Source: JBCCLJ01 sp039026915
GTDB lineage: Bacteria; Acidobacteriota; Thermoanaerobaculia; Multivoradales; Multivoraceae
Assembly (NCBI GenBank): GCA_039026915.1
Contig: JBCCLJ010000003.1
Location: 1-64,000 of the forward strand
Length of the DNA stretch: 64,000 nucleotides
Direction of reading: 5' to 3'
A program made the translations under genes and the position numbers. A model generated the notes under the pieces. The model was not told the origin of the DNA. It did not search any database and saw nothing but the letters and a program-made list of their open reading frames with translations. Of the stretch, positions 25,962-36,600 are shown in pieces (within the stretch, counting starts at the first letter, position 1; the number at the start of each line of letters is the position of its first letter).

Positions 25962-27393
25962 GACTCCCATGTCGATCGAATTCCGCACGACGGATCCGCA
26001 GCTGCTCGAGGCGGTCCAGTGGATTGCGCAGGAAACCCGACGTGAAGGCGGCGTTCTGCACGTGGTCGGCGGCGGCGTGAGGGACGCTCTTCTTCATCGG
26101 GAGGTCGCCGACCTCGACCTCGAGCTCTTCGGCCTCGAGCCCTCGGCCGTTCGCACTCTGCTCGATCGGCGCTTTGCACTCGACCAGGTCGGGGAGGCGT
26201 TCGGCGTGCTCAAGCTGCGAGGCCTGGCGATCGACGTCGGCCTTCCGCGGCGCGAGTCGAAGAGCGGTCTCGGTCACCGTTCGTTCGACGTGCTCTCGGA
26301 TCCTCACATGTCCCCCGCGGAGGCGGCGCAGCGTCGAGACTTCACCCTGAACGCGATCGCCTACGACCCTTTGACCCGAGAAATCATCGACCCGCTCGGC
26401 GGCGTCGCCGATCTCGAAGCGCGGACTCTTCGCCACACCTCCGAGCGCTTTGCCGAAGACCCGCTACGAGTGCTCCGAGGCATGCAGTTCGTAGCTCGTT
26501 TCGACCTCGCTCCCGCGTCTGAGACGCTCGAGATCTGCCGTCGGATGACCCTGGAAGGGTTGCCCGCCGAGCGCATCTTCGAGGAGTGGCGGAAGCTGCT
26601 CGTGCAGGGGCATCGGATCCTGAACGGCCTCCGTTTTCTCGAGGATTCGGGTTGGATTCGCTACTTCCCCGAGATCGGGGCGCTGCGGGACTGTCCGCAG
26701 GATCCCGAGTGGCATCCCGAGGGCGACGTCTTCACCCACGTCGGTCACGTGCTCGACGCCTTCGCGAAGGCCCGCATCAAGGATCCCTGGGAGGATCTGG
26801 TCGTCGGGTTGGGCTGTCTCTGTCACGACCTCGGAAAGCCCACGACGACTGTGCGCGAGGAGGGACGCTGGCGCTCCAAGGGCCACGAGACCGCAGGCGA
26901 AGGGCCGACGCGCTCGCTCCTGGGTCGGATGACAGCCCAGACGAAGCTGGTGGAATCGGTCGTCCCGCTGGTTCTGCATCACATGAAGCCGTTCCAGCTC
27001 TTCGCCGGACGTGCGGGCGATGCGGCCATTCGACGCCTGGCTCTCAAGGTCCGCATCGATCGACTGGTGCGCGTGGCGCGGGCCGACTCCGCAGGTCGGC
27101 CGCCGCTGGAAGCGGACGATCAAGCGGAGCGATGGCTCGAGGAGAAGGCAGCGGCTCTGGCACTCCGCGACTCCGCGCCGCAGCCACTGTTGCAGGGTCG
27201 ACACCTCATCGAGCGCGGTCTTCGGCCCGGCCCCGATTTCGGGCCGCTGTTGGAACGCTGTTTCGAGGCTCAGATCGAAGGGGATTTCCACGATATGGAC
27301 AGCGCTTTCGGGTTTCTCGATCGTCTACTCGAGACGGAAGGAGATCCTGGCGCGACTTCTGAGCGAAACAAGGTCGAAAGCGGAGGCGTCTAG
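25960..27393 (+). CDS. cca: CCA-adding enzyme / tRNA nucleotidyltransferase with HD domain
   Basis: A class II nucleotidyltransferase of about 477 residues. The head has VVGGGVRDALL and the catalytic DxD in ADLDLELFG. RRDFTLNAIAYD and the RFAEDPLRVLRGMQFVARF neck are the standard nucleotide and tRNA-binding motifs. The C-terminal third carries an HD-type region (HVGHVLDAF, then CHDLGKP), so the protein may also have phosphohydrolase activity like E. coli Cca. The HHMKPFQLF segment continues that domain. Start: ATG 25960 and ATG 25969 are three codons apart, and the promoter geometry favours 25969. Whether it adds CC, A or CCA cannot be settled by eye. Confidence 0.88.
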   Translation: MTPMSIEFRTTDPQLLEAVQWIAQETRREGGVLHVVGGGVRDALLHREVADLDLELFGLEPSAVRTLLDRRFALDQVGEAFGVLKLRGLAIDVGLPRRESKSGLGHRSFDVLSDPHMSPAEAAQRRDFTLNAIAYDPLTREIIDPLGGVADLEARTLRHTSERFAEDPLRVLRGMQFVARFDLAPASETLEICRRMTLEGLPAERIFEEWRKLLVQGHRILNGLRFLEDSGWIRYFPEIGALRDCPQDPEWHPEGDVFTHVGHVLDAFAKARIKDPWEDLVVGLGCLCHDLGKPTTTVREEGRWRSKGHETAGEGPTRSLLGRMTAQTKLVESVVPLVLHHMKPFQLFAGRAGDAAIRRLALKVRIDRLVRVARADSAGRPPLEADDQAERWLEEKAAALALRDSAPQPLLQGRHLIERGLRPGPDFGPLLERCFEAQIEGDFHDMDSAFGFLDRLLETEGDPGATSERNKVESGGV

Positions 27394-27428
27394 CGATTGC
27401 CTCCGTCCTGAGGCACAGTCGACAACGG

Positions 27429-28010
27429 ATGACGGGAGACGGATCCAGCGATGAGCACTTGGTCGCTCGAGCGGTAGACGGAGATGAAGCAGCTTTCGAA
27501 CAGCTGGTCGTGCGCTACAACGGTCGCGCACGACGTTTGGCCTTCGGCTTCGTCCGCGACGCCGAAGCCGCTGAGGACGTTGCTCAGGAGGCCTTCCTGC
27601 GCGCGTACCGCAAGCTCTCGACCCTGGGCGAGCGGGCCTCCTTCCGCAGCTGGCTCTTCCAGATCGTCGCGAATCGCGCCCGCGACGAGCTGCGTCGACG
27701 CAAAGTCCGCCGTGAGTCCGCGGATCTCGAAGAAGCGGAGCGCGTCGAGTCCGACGACGTACCACCGGACGTTCGGGCCTATCGCAGTGCCCTTTCGAAG
27801 CGCATTCGCGAGCTCATCGACGAGCTGCCGGAAAAATCCCGGACGCCTCTGCTCATGAAAGAGACAGGCGAGATGACCTACGCAGAGATTGCCGAAGCAT
27901 TGGGCATTCCCATGGGGACAGCCCAGATCCGGATTCACCGGGCGAGGCTCAAGATTCGCTCTCAACTCGACGAACTCGGCCTGCTGCCCTCCGCCGGAGA
28001 AGAAGAATGA
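27429..28010 (+). CDS. ECF-family RNA polymerase sigma factor
   Basis: A 193-residue sigma factor of the RpoE-like ECF group. Region 2 spans about 22-90 (AFEQLVVRYNGRARRLAFGFVRDAEAAEDVAQEAFLRAYRKL, then FRSWLFQIVANRARDELRRRK). Region 4 spans about 125-180, with the helix-turn-helix MTYAEIAEALGIPMGTAQIRIHRARLKI. No extra C-terminal domain is present. Its stop overlaps the next gene's start (ATGA). The genes that follow are a probable anti-sigma factor, a CpxP-like periplasmic protein and an RND efflux set, so it most likely drives an envelope or metal/toxin stress response. Confidence 0.93.
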   Translation: MTGDGSSDEHLVARAVDGDEAAFEQLVVRYNGRARRLAFGFVRDAEAAEDVAQEAFLRAYRKLSTLGERASFRSWLFQIVANRARDELRRRKVRRESADLEEAERVESDDVPPDVRAYRSALSKRIRELIDELPEKSRTPLLMKETGEMTYAEIAEALGIPMGTAQIRIHRARLKIRSQLDELGLLPSAGEEE

Positions 28011-28498
28011 AGACTCAGTGCAAAGCCTGCGGATGCGACCTGATGGATCTCGAAGCCGTCCAAGGTGCCACCGATTGCGAGGAATGCGTTGCGCTGCAGA
28101 GGGACTTCCAGCGAATCTCCGAGGCTCTCGCGACAGACGCGGCCCTTGCTTCCGCCGGCGTGAGCCGCGGGTGGTCGCGCGAGGACGACGCCCTCTTCCT
28201 CGCACACTTCCGCGAACGCCTGCGCAGCTCGGTCTCGGCAAGCGAGGATCTCTGGCGCTGGCTGGCCTTTCGACTCTGGCCGGTGAGTGCCGGCCTCTTG
28301 CTCGGCGCCTTCCTTGCGCTGGGCGATCGCGCCGACGACACCACGGTCGATCTCGAAGGGATGACCTTGGCCTTCGAGTCGACGCAGAGCGGAATCGAGC
28401 CGGATGTGCTGGGCGACTTCCTGGCGCCGGCTCTCGAGCGTTCGGAGTCGGAGACGGAACCCCTGCCTGAACCTGTCCAGAGCCCGGAGCACGACTGA
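28007..28498 (+). CDS. Probable anti-sigma factor (Cys-rich N-terminus, one membrane helix)
   Basis: A 163-residue protein that does not match a common family by eye. The N-terminus has C5, C8, C10 and C24, C27, a zinc-binding-like arrangement without the histidine of the classical ZAS (HXXXCXXC) motif. A helical stretch (about 30-80) precedes one membrane helix at about 87-105 and an acidic periplasmic tail. The gene overlaps the sigma gene by 4 bases and has the cytoplasm-helix-periplasm layout of ECF anti-sigma factors. The assignment rests on position and topology rather than on a recognised domain. Confidence 0.6.
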   Translation: MKTQCKACGCDLMDLEAVQGATDCEECVALQRDFQRISEALATDAALASAGVSRGWSREDDALFLAHFRERLRSSVSASEDLWRWLAFRLWPVSAGLLLGAFLALGDRADDTTVDLEGMTLAFESTQSGIEPDVLGDFLAPALERSESETEPLPEPVQSPEHD

Positions 28499-28968
28499 TG
28501 ATGACGAACAAGGGTTGGATGGTCGTTTGCCTTTTGCTGACGCTCCTCGCCGGCACGTCGGCCGGGGTCGTCGCTGACCGTGTCGTTCTGCAGGAAGAGC
28601 CCAAACCTCCGCAGCTTCCCAAGTCGACCATCCACTTCACGTGCGAGGAAGGGGAGCTGGACCGCCCCGACGGCTACTACGAAGAACGTCGTCAGAGGAT
28701 GATCGTGCGCTGGCAGGAGAGGTTTTCGATGACCGAGGACCAGTCTGCGCTACTCGACGAGGTCCTGCTGGAGCACGGAGCGTCAGCCGGTGACTTCTGG
28801 TCCGAGACGCGCGATCGCTATTGCACCCTGCGCGACTCGCTGCGTGCCAGCGTGCGAGACATGCTCGACGAGGAGCAGCAGCAGGAGTTCGAGGAATACC
28901 TCGAGGAGCGCCGCGAACGCCACGAGCGCCGGAGTTCTGGAGGAGCGGCCAATGGCTCCTTCCTCTGA
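28498..28968 (+). CDS. CpxP/ZraP-like periplasmic sensor-type protein
   Basis: A 156-residue protein with an N-terminal membrane or signal helix (about 7-27). The rest is a long helical region rich in Glu, Arg and Gln with the pattern seen in periplasmic heavy-metal sensors and CpxP-type chaperones: WQERFSMTEDQSALLDEVLLEHG, then RDSLRASVRDMLDEEQQQEFEEYL. Two cysteines (about 49 and 109) could form a disulfide or bind metal. It overlaps the stop of the anti-sigma gene and itself overlaps the first RND permease by 17 bases. It may sense periplasmic stress for the sigma/anti-sigma pair. Confidence 0.65.
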   Translation: MMTNKGWMVVCLLLTLLAGTSAGVVADRVVLQEEPKPPQLPKSTIHFTCEEGELDRPDGYYEERRQRMIVRWQERFSMTEDQSALLDEVLLEHGASAGDFWSETRDRYCTLRDSLRASVRDMLDEEQQQEFEEYLEERRERHERRSSGGAANGSFL

Positions 28969-31900
28969 CGCCGAAGAGTTGCCGTCGCCGGCCTCGTCAC
29001 CGGGAGACGATCACAAGCGCCGGCCGGTCAATCCCATCGTTCTCTTTGCGGTCGATCGCAAAGTAACCATGTCGATGATGGTGCTCGGCATGCTGGTCCT
29101 CGGCTGGCTCTCGCTGACACGCCTGCCGCTCGAGTTTCTGCCCTCGTTTTCTTCGTCGAGCATTTCGGTCAATGTTCCCTTCACTTCGGCGTCGCCGGAG
29201 GAAGTCGAGCGCCTTCTGGTGCGACCTCTCGAGGATTCGCTGGGGACGATCAACGGCATCGACGCGCTGTCGGCAACCGCCGCTGCGGGCTTCGGCAACA
29301 TCAACATCGAGTTCGAAGACGACGTCAACATGGACCTCGCCGCCGTCGAGGTGCGCGACCGCATCGACCGCGTTCGCGACGAACTGCCGCCTGAGGTGGA
29401 GCGTCTCTATGTCAGGCGCTTTCAGAGCACCGACATCCCGGTCCTCTGGAGCTCGGTGACGTCTCCCTGGGACAAGGAAGACCTCTTCGCGTTCATCGAA
29501 GACGTCGTGCAGCCGCGACTCGAGCGGCTCGAAGGCGTCGCTCAGGTCAGCGTCCGCGGCGTCGAGTCCAAGGAGCTGCGGATCGAGCTCGATCCCGACC
29601 GGCTGGCGGCGCACCGCATCGAGCTGAGACAGCTGCAGAGCGTTCTGCGCACCGCCAACGTCAACGTCTCAGGCGGTTATCTTCGCGACGGCAGCAGGCG
29701 CATGCTCGTGCGCAGCGTCGGCGAGTTCGGCACGCTACGCGAGATCGCGGAGCTGGTCATTCGCGAAGACGGCCTGCGGCTCCGGGACGTGGCGGAAGTG
29801 ACGTACGACTTCCCGCGCAAGGAGAGCTACTCGTACCTGAACGGCAGCGAGTCGGTCTACATCGCGATCAACAAGAACTCGACGGCCAATCTGCTCGAGG
29901 TCTCGACGAGAGTGCGGGCCGAGTACGACCAGATTCAAGAGCTTCAGGAAGCCGAGGGGCTCGAGGTCCGGCACTTCAAAGACTCCTCGGAAGACGTCAC
30001 CAAGGGGCTCAGCGAGCTGGCGATTTCCGGCATCTTCGGCGGTGGACTCGCGGTGCTCTTCATGCTGATCTTCCTGCGCAAGCTCAGGACGACGGCGCTG
30101 ATCGCGATCGCGGTGCCGCTCTCTCTCGTCACGACTTTCGTCATCATCTATTTGGCGCGGCAGGCCGGACTCACGGACATGACCTTGAACGTCATGAGTC
30201 TCATGGGACTCATGCTCGCTGTCGGCATGCTGCTCGACAACTCGATCGTCGTCATCGAGTCGATCTTCCGTCACAAGCAGGAGCTCGGGGCGGACGCTCG
30301 CACCGCCGCTCTGCGTGGCGCCAGCGAGGTGGCGATGCCGATCATCGCGTCGACGGCGACGACGATGTGCGTCTTCATGCCGCTGATCTTCATCGGCGGC
30401 GGCGGCTTCACGCGCTTCATGGGTGACATCGGACTCACGGTCTGCATCGTGATGCTGGCGTCGCTCATGGTCTCGATCACCGTCGTGCCGATGGTCGCCG
30501 CGCGCCTGCTGCGCAACGAGACGCCCTCCGAGGCGGGCCTTCTCGACCGCGCTCTGAGCGGCTACGGCGCCGTCGTACGCTTCACGCTCCATCATCGCTT
30601 CGTTTTCGCGGTCGCGGTCTGTCTGATGCTCTGGGGCTCCTGGAGGCTCTACACGGGAATCGAGAGGACCTTCAATCCGCCATCCGAGGGGCGGCAGATC
30701 ACCGTGTTCGTCGATGCTCCGAAGCGCTACTCGGTGGATCAGCGCAGGAGCCTGTTCACCGAGACCTACGAGATCCTCGACGAGGGACGCGATCAGTGGG
30801 AGATCGCGGACATCACGCACTCCTTTCAGCGCAGCGGCGGGCGCTCCCGCTCGCGCGGCAGCCGAGGCACCAACCGCTTCGAGGTCTACCTGACGCCGGA
30901 GGAGGAGTCGGAGAAGGCCGTCGGCGACATTCGCAATTCGATCCGCGAGGCGCTGCCGGTCCGTGCCGGCGTCACCTACAAGATTGCTCAGGCGCAGGGT
31001 GGTCCCCCGGGATCGGGAAGCTCGGGTCTCAACGTCGAACTCATCGGTGAAGATCTCGAGATCCTCTCGCTGCTGAGTCCGGGTATCGTCGATGCGCTCT
31101 CCGGCCTGCCGTTCCTTCGCGACGTCGACACCTCGCTGGAGAGTGGCGACGACGAGATTCGGGTCGGGGTCAACCGCGAGCGCGCTCTGCAGGCGGGCCT
31201 GTCGAGCCAGATGGTCGCTCAGACGGTGAACGGTGCTCTGTCGAGCCGCAACCTCAGCTACTACAAGACGGAGGATCGCGAGGTTGGCATCGTCATGCAG
31301 TACCGCGAGGAGGATCGCGCGACGCTCGACCAGCTGAAGACTCTGCCCGTCTCCATGACGGGCCGAACGCCGCTCTCGATTGGTGCGCTCGCGGACTTCG
31401 AGCTTGGCGACGGCGCCAAGACGATCGAGCGCGAGAACCGCCGAGCCAAGATCGACATCACCGCCAACACCGTCGGTGACATGCCGTCGTTTGCTCTGCG
31501 GCGGCCCGTGGAGTCCGTGGTGCGCAGACTGGGCCTTCCGGAGGGCTACGAGCTCGACTTCGGCCGCAGCTTTCGGGACGCTCAGAACGAGGCCGCCGGT
31601 GCCCTCTTCGCGCTGGCCTTCGCGATGCTCCTCATCTACATGATCATGACGTCGCTGTTCGAGAACTTCGTGCAGCCGTTCACCATTCTCCTGTCGATTC
31701 CCTTCGCCTTCGTGGGTGTGGGTCTGGTCATGAAGCTGCTGGGGCAGGCGCGCTCGAGCGCTGCCGACATGGGACTCGTCATCTTGGCGGGGATCGTCGT
31801 CAACAACGCGATCGTGCTGATCGACCACATCAACCACCTTCGGCAACAGGGCATGAGTCGCGAAGAGGCGATCGTGCTCGGCGGTACCCATCGAGTTCGC

Positions 31901-32140
31901 CCCATTCTGATGACAGCGATCACGACGATCCTGGGCCTCTCGCCCATGGTCGCTCCGTTCGTCCTGCCTGAGGTCTTCGGCCAGCCGGAGGGCCGCGCTG
32001 CCTACTGGGCGCCGGTCGGTCTGGTCATTCTGGGCGGTCTGACGACCTCGACCTTTCTCACGCTCCTGGTGACCCCGACCCTCTACTCGATCATGGACGA
32101 CCTGACGCGCGGCGTGCGCCGCGTTCTGGCTCGGGCCTGA
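28952..32140 (+). CDS. RND-family efflux permease (first of two)
   Basis: A 1062-residue inner-membrane pump of the HAE1/AcrB superfamily: first helix at about 33-50, large periplasmic loop, helices 2-6 (about 360-510), a second loop and helices 8-12 at the end (about 890-1050). The proton-relay region of helix 4 reads GMLLDNSIVV, with D429 followed by N430, where AcrB has two aspartates. Helix 10 has GIVVNNAIVLID, with Asn in place of the AcrB lysine. This D-N/N-N subtype is common outside Proteobacteria. ATG 28952 has GGAGGAG upstream and overlaps the CpxP-like gene. It probably works with the adaptor downstream. Confidence 0.92.
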   Translation: MAPSSDAEELPSPASSPGDDHKRRPVNPIVLFAVDRKVTMSMMVLGMLVLGWLSLTRLPLEFLPSFSSSSISVNVPFTSASPEEVERLLVRPLEDSLGTINGIDALSATAAAGFGNINIEFEDDVNMDLAAVEVRDRIDRVRDELPPEVERLYVRRFQSTDIPVLWSSVTSPWDKEDLFAFIEDVVQPRLERLEGVAQVSVRGVESKELRIELDPDRLAAHRIELRQLQSVLRTANVNVSGGYLRDGSRRMLVRSVGEFGTLREIAELVIREDGLRLRDVAEVTYDFPRKESYSYLNGSESVYIAINKNSTANLLEVSTRVRAEYDQIQELQEAEGLEVRHFKDSSEDVTKGLSELAISGIFGGGLAVLFMLIFLRKLRTTALIAIAVPLSLVTTFVIIYLARQAGLTDMTLNVMSLMGLMLAVGMLLDNSIVVIESIFRHKQELGADARTAALRGASEVAMPIIASTATTMCVFMPLIFIGGGGFTRFMGDIGLTVCIVMLASLMVSITVVPMVAARLLRNETPSEAGLLDRALSGYGAVVRFTLHHRFVFAVAVCLMLWGSWRLYTGIERTFNPPSEGRQITVFVDAPKRYSVDQRRSLFTETYEILDEGRDQWEIADITHSFQRSGGRSRSRGSRGTNRFEVYLTPEEESEKAVGDIRNSIREALPVRAGVTYKIAQAQGGPPGSGSSGLNVELIGEDLEILSLLSPGIVDALSGLPFLRDVDTSLESGDDEIRVGVNRERALQAGLSSQMVAQTVNGALSSRNLSYYKTEDREVGIVMQYREEDRATLDQLKTLPVSMTGRTPLSIGALADFELGDGAKTIERENRRAKIDITANTVGDMPSFALRRPVESVVRRLGLPEGYELDFGRSFRDAQNEAAGALFALAFAMLLIYMIMTSLFENFVQPFTILLSIPFAFVGVGLVMKLLGQARSSAADMGLVILAGIVVNNAIVLIDHINHLRQQGMSREEAIVLGGTHRVRPILMTAITTILGLSPMVAPFVLPEVFGQPEGRAAYWAPVGLVILGGLTTSTFLTLLVTPTLYSIMDDLTRGVRRVLARA

Positions 32141-32164
32141 TCAGCTTCTCGCGAGACCTTCCGC

Positions 32165-33610
32165 ATGCGCTGCAAATCGATCTTTCTGTTCTTGGCCTTC
32201 GCCTGTGTGGGCCTTCTCGTGGGCTGCGGAGGGGGACCGGGCGAAGCTTCCGAGGGGGCTGACTCCTCGTCGAGGCAGGGCGCCGGCGGTCCTCCCGGAG
32301 GCGGTGGTCGGTCGGGCGGTCGCGGCGGCGGGCGCGGTGGTCCCCCCGGCGGCTTCGGTGGCTTCGGCGGCGGTGACGCCGGGCCGAGCGCGATTCCGGT
32401 CGAGGTCGCCCGGGTCGAGAAGCGTTCGATCTCGGACTATCTGGAGACGAACGGCAGCCTCGAGGCCGAAAACGAAGTCGACATCGTCTCGCGCACGATG
32501 GGCCCTATCGTCGAGCTCAACGTCGAAGAAGGCATGTTCGTTCGCGAGGGCGACGTCTTGGCCCGCATCGACGATCGCGAACTCCAGGCACAGCTCGAGA
32601 TCGCCAAGGTGAGCGTGGAAGAGGCCCGCCTCGCCTATGAGAGAGCGAAGGTTTCCTGGGAGGCCGAGATCATCTCCAAGGAGGTTCTCGACCAGGCCAG
32701 GTCGCGTCTCGACGCGGCAGCAGCGCAGATCCGCAGCAGTGAAATCCAGCTGGGCTACACGGTGATCGAAGCACCGTTCAGCGGTCTGATCATCGAGCGC
32801 GTCATCAAGCTCGCCGAGCACGTTCCGAACGCTGCGCGTCTCTTTCGCCTCTCGGACTTCACCCCTCTTCTCTGTGAAGTGCAGCTGCCGGAAAAGGACC
32901 TCGGCCGTCTCCGTCGCGGCCAGCGCGCCTACCTGACCGTGGAGGCCTTTCCTCAGAAGCGCTTCGACGCCAGCGTTCTGAGGATCAACCCGGTGGTCGA
33001 CGCAACCACCGGCACGGTGCGAACGACGCTCTCCGTCAACGGCCAGAATCAGCTTCGTCCGGGAATGTTCGCTTCGGTCTTTCTCCAGATTTCGCAGCAC
33101 GACGACGCCCTCGTCGTGCCCAAGGAAGCCCTGGTCCTCGAGAGCATCGGAGACGCCGTCTTCGTCGTCACTGACGGCGTGGTGGAGCGCCGTGAAGTCG
33201 AGGTCGGGTTCTCCGAGTCCGACAGCGTCGAGATCCTGAACGGCCTTTCTCAGGACGAGCAAGTCGTCATCATCGGCCAGGATTCGCTCAGCGATGGCAC
33301 AGAGGTGACCGTCTTGGCCGAGCGGGGTCGCTCCGGACCGCCGTCCGCTACCGGGGAAGCTCGGTCTGCTGAAGGCAGTCCGGAAGGGGCTCAGCAACGG
33401 CCGCAAGGGCCGCGACGTGGCCCGCCGCCGGGGTTCGATCCGAGCAACATGACTCCGGAGATGGAGGAGCGGATCCGCGATCGCATGAAGCAGCGCGGAC
33501 TCAGTGACGATCAGATCGAAGAGCGTCTCGAACAGATGCGCCAGGGTAACTTCCCCGGACGCGGACCCGGTGGGCCGCCGGGCGGGGCATCCGGCGGCGA
33601 CCCGCGGTGA
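32165..33610 (+). CDS. RND efflux periplasmic adaptor lipoprotein (MFP/HlyD type)
   Basis: A 481-residue adaptor. The signal peptide ends in a lipobox, LVGC, so the mature protein is probably anchored by a lipidated Cys near residue 20. A very Gly-rich linker (about 40-75) leads to the standard adaptor core: barrel-sandwich half 1, VDIVSRTMGPIVELNVEEGMFVREGDVLARID, then a short alpha-hairpin (about 145-190), half 2, the beta-barrel and the membrane-proximal domain (up to about 390). The tail (about 390-481) is rich in Pro, Gly and Arg with no known domain. It lies between two RND permeases and overlaps the second by four bases, so one adaptor must serve both. Confidence 0.9.
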   Translation: MRCKSIFLFLAFACVGLLVGCGGGPGEASEGADSSSRQGAGGPPGGGGRSGGRGGGRGGPPGGFGGFGGGDAGPSAIPVEVARVEKRSISDYLETNGSLEAENEVDIVSRTMGPIVELNVEEGMFVREGDVLARIDDRELQAQLEIAKVSVEEARLAYERAKVSWEAEIISKEVLDQARSRLDAAAAQIRSSEIQLGYTVIEAPFSGLIIERVIKLAEHVPNAARLFRLSDFTPLLCEVQLPEKDLGRLRRGQRAYLTVEAFPQKRFDASVLRINPVVDATTGTVRTTLSVNGQNQLRPGMFASVFLQISQHDDALVVPKEALVLESIGDAVFVVTDGVVERREVEVGFSESDSVEILNGLSQDEQVVIIGQDSLSDGTEVTVLAERGRSGPPSATGEARSAEGSPEGAQQRPQGPRRGPPPGFDPSNMTPEMEERIRDRMKQRGLSDDQIEERLEQMRQGNFPGRGPGGPPGGASGGDPR

Positions 33611-36600
33611 AGGTCGTCGACTTCTCGGTGGCCCGACCGGTCACCGTCTTCATCTTTGCGGTTGCGGCGGTCGTCTTCGGCTCGGTGGCTTTTCGCAGCC
33701 TCGCGGTCGACCTGCTCCCCGATATCTCGTACCCCTCGCTTTCGGTGAAGACCGAACTCGAGGGCGCGGCGCCGACGGAGATCGAGAGCCTGGTCACCAA
33801 GCCGGTCGAGAACGCCGTCGGCGTCGTCAACAACGTCGTTCGCGTTCGCTCGAGTTCGCGCGCCGACGTCAGTGAAGTGACTCTGGAGTTCTCCTGGGGC
33901 ACCAACATGGACTTCGCCTCACTCGACGTGCGCGAGCGGCTCGACGTGGTGCGGCTCCCGGTCGAGGCCGAGCAGCCGATCCTGCTTCGCTACGACCCGT
34001 CCCTCGACCCGGTCCTGAGGCTCGGACTGACGGGAGACACCGAGTTGATCCGTCTGCGGCGTATCGCCGAGGAAGAGCTCAAGCGGCGCCTCGAGCGCGT
34101 CGAGGGCGTTGCAGCGGCGCTGGTCAGCGGCGGCCTGGAAGAGGAGATTCAAGTCGAGATCGACGAGCGCAAACTCACGGCGCTCGGAATCGACATCGCC
34201 ACGGTCACGTCGCGCCTTGCGCAGGAGAACGTCAATCTCACGGGCGGCTCGCTGCGCGACGGGCAGACGGAGTACCTCGTGCGCACGATCAACGAGTTCC
34301 TGCGACCTGACGAAATGCGTGAGATCGTCATCCAGCGCAACGGCTCCGCCATTGTGCGGCTCGAGGATGTAGCCCGCGTCTACACCGGGTCCAAGGAGCG
34401 AGAGATCGTCACACGGATCGACGGTCGCGAGAGCGTCGAAGTCGCGATCTACAAGGAAGGTGGCACCAACACGGTCACCGTGGTGGACGCCGTCAACAGC
34501 CTCGTGGAGGAGCTCGAAGAGCGTCTCGAGCGGATCGACTCGACGCTCGAGGTCACGGTGATCACCGACCAGGCGCGCTACATCCGCGAGTCGGTGCAAG
34601 CGGTGATCGAGACGGCGGTCATGGGCGGCTTCCTCGCGGTCGTCGTGCTCTTTCTCTTCCTGCGCAGTGCGAAGAACACCCTGATCATCGGCGTTTCCAT
34701 CCCGGTTTCGATCATGGCGACGTTCTTCCTCATGTATCTCGGCGGCGTGTCGCTGAACATCATGTCTCTCGGCGGTTTGACGCTCGGCATCGGCCTGCTG
34801 CTCGACAACTCGATCGTCGTGCTCGAAGCCATTCAGCGATATCGCGAACAGGGCGAGAGCGTGGTCGAAGCGGCTCGCAAGGGCGCTTCGGAAGTCGGGC
34901 GGGCCGTTACGGCGAGCACCGTGACGACTGTGTGTGTCTTCGTCCCCATCGTCTTTGTCGAGGGCGTCGCGGGCCAACTCTTCGGCGATCAGGCACTGAC
35001 GGTGACCTTTTCTCTCGTCGTCTCGCTGATCGTTGCCCTGACCGTCATTCCGATGTTCGCCTCGCGTGTGACGACCTTCGAGGACGACACCGAGCAGAAG
35101 AGTCCGGGCAAGTCGCCGACGGCTTGGGCCGCTCGCGGTCTCTTCTACGTCAGTTTGGGCATCGCTCGGGCGATCAAGCTCGCCGTCGGCGCCGTGTCGA
35201 CGCTCCTGACGTTCCTCTTGAGACCGATTCTCGCCGTCTTCGATCGCCTGCTCGCGGGTCTCCTCGCGGTCTATCAGGGCATGTTGGTCGTCGTTCTGCG
35301 AGCGCCGCTCACCGTGTTACTCGTCGTACTCCTCATCTTTGCGGGCAGCCTGACCCTCGTTGGCTCGCTCGGTCAGGAGCTGGTTCCTGAGCTCGTTCAG
35401 GGTGAGTTCTTCGCCAACGTCGAACTTCAGCCCGGTACGCGCCTCGAAGTCATGGAGCGTCGACTGCGCGAGCTGGAAGGCTTCTCGGGCGATCTGAGCG
35501 GCGTCGACACGGTGTACACGATCGTCGGTTCTTCCAACGAGCAGGGAGGGGCTGCGGGCGAAGTTCGAGAGAACATCGGCCAGATCACGTTGACGCTGGA
35601 ACAGCCCTCGACCAGGGAGCAGGAGGAGCTGCTGATGGCCGAGCTGCGCGGCGAGATCGATCGACTCAACGAGCCCTTCCTCGTGCCGCGAGCGAGCGGT
35701 GCTCAGGCGGCTCCGATTTCGGCCAAGGAGCGGGGAGCCCTCGACTACCGCTTCGGGCGACCCTCGTACTTCAGCTTTCGGACCCCGGTCGAGATCGAGA
35801 TTCGCGGCTACAACCTCGGAATCCTCGAGCGCCTGGCCGCCGAGCTCTTGCGCCGCCTCGAGACGGTGCCCGGACTCGCCGACGTCAAGTCGACGACCGA
35901 GGGCGGCAACCCCGAGCTGCAAATCACCTTCGACCGCGAGCGACTGGCGAAGATGGGTACGGACATCCAGCGCGTCGGAGCCGTGATTCGATCCAAGATC
36001 CAGGGAGACGTCGCGACGGACATCGCGCGCGACGACCGCAACATCGACATCCGCCTGCGCTCCGCAGAGCGCTACCGCGACTCGGTGCGGGATCTCCGCA
36101 ATCTGAACGTGGCCCTGCCCGGTTCGCAGATCGCGGTGCCGCTCGAGTCGGTCGCCGACGTCGTCGAGACGCGTGGGCCCGCCGAGATTCGCCGCGCCGA
36201 CGGCTCCCGCGTCGCACTGATCACCGCCAACCTGGACGGTCGCGACCTCGGTTCGATCTCCACTGAGATCGAGTCGATTCTTGCGGACATGAGGTTCCCC
36301 AGCGGCTTCGACTGGTCTCTGGGTGGGCAGCGGGAAGAGATGGAGACTTCGTTCGACAGCATGCGCCTGGCGGCGTTGCTTGCGATCTTCATGGTCTATC
36401 TGGTGATGGCATCGCAGTTCGAGTCGCTGCGCCATCCGCTCGTGATCCTCTTCAGCGTTCCGTTCTCCGTCATCGGAGCCGTCGTCATCCTCTGGCTGAC
36501 GAAGACGACGATCTCGATCGTCGTCATGATCGGTGCGATCCTGCTGGCCGGAATTGTCGTGAACAACGCGATCATTCTGATCGACTACACGAACAACCTT

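Noticed and set aside
29735..31891. 718-codon open frame on the minus strand
   Set aside because: Antisense to the first RND permease; composition (His, Asp, Arg, Glu) is that of a shadow frame.
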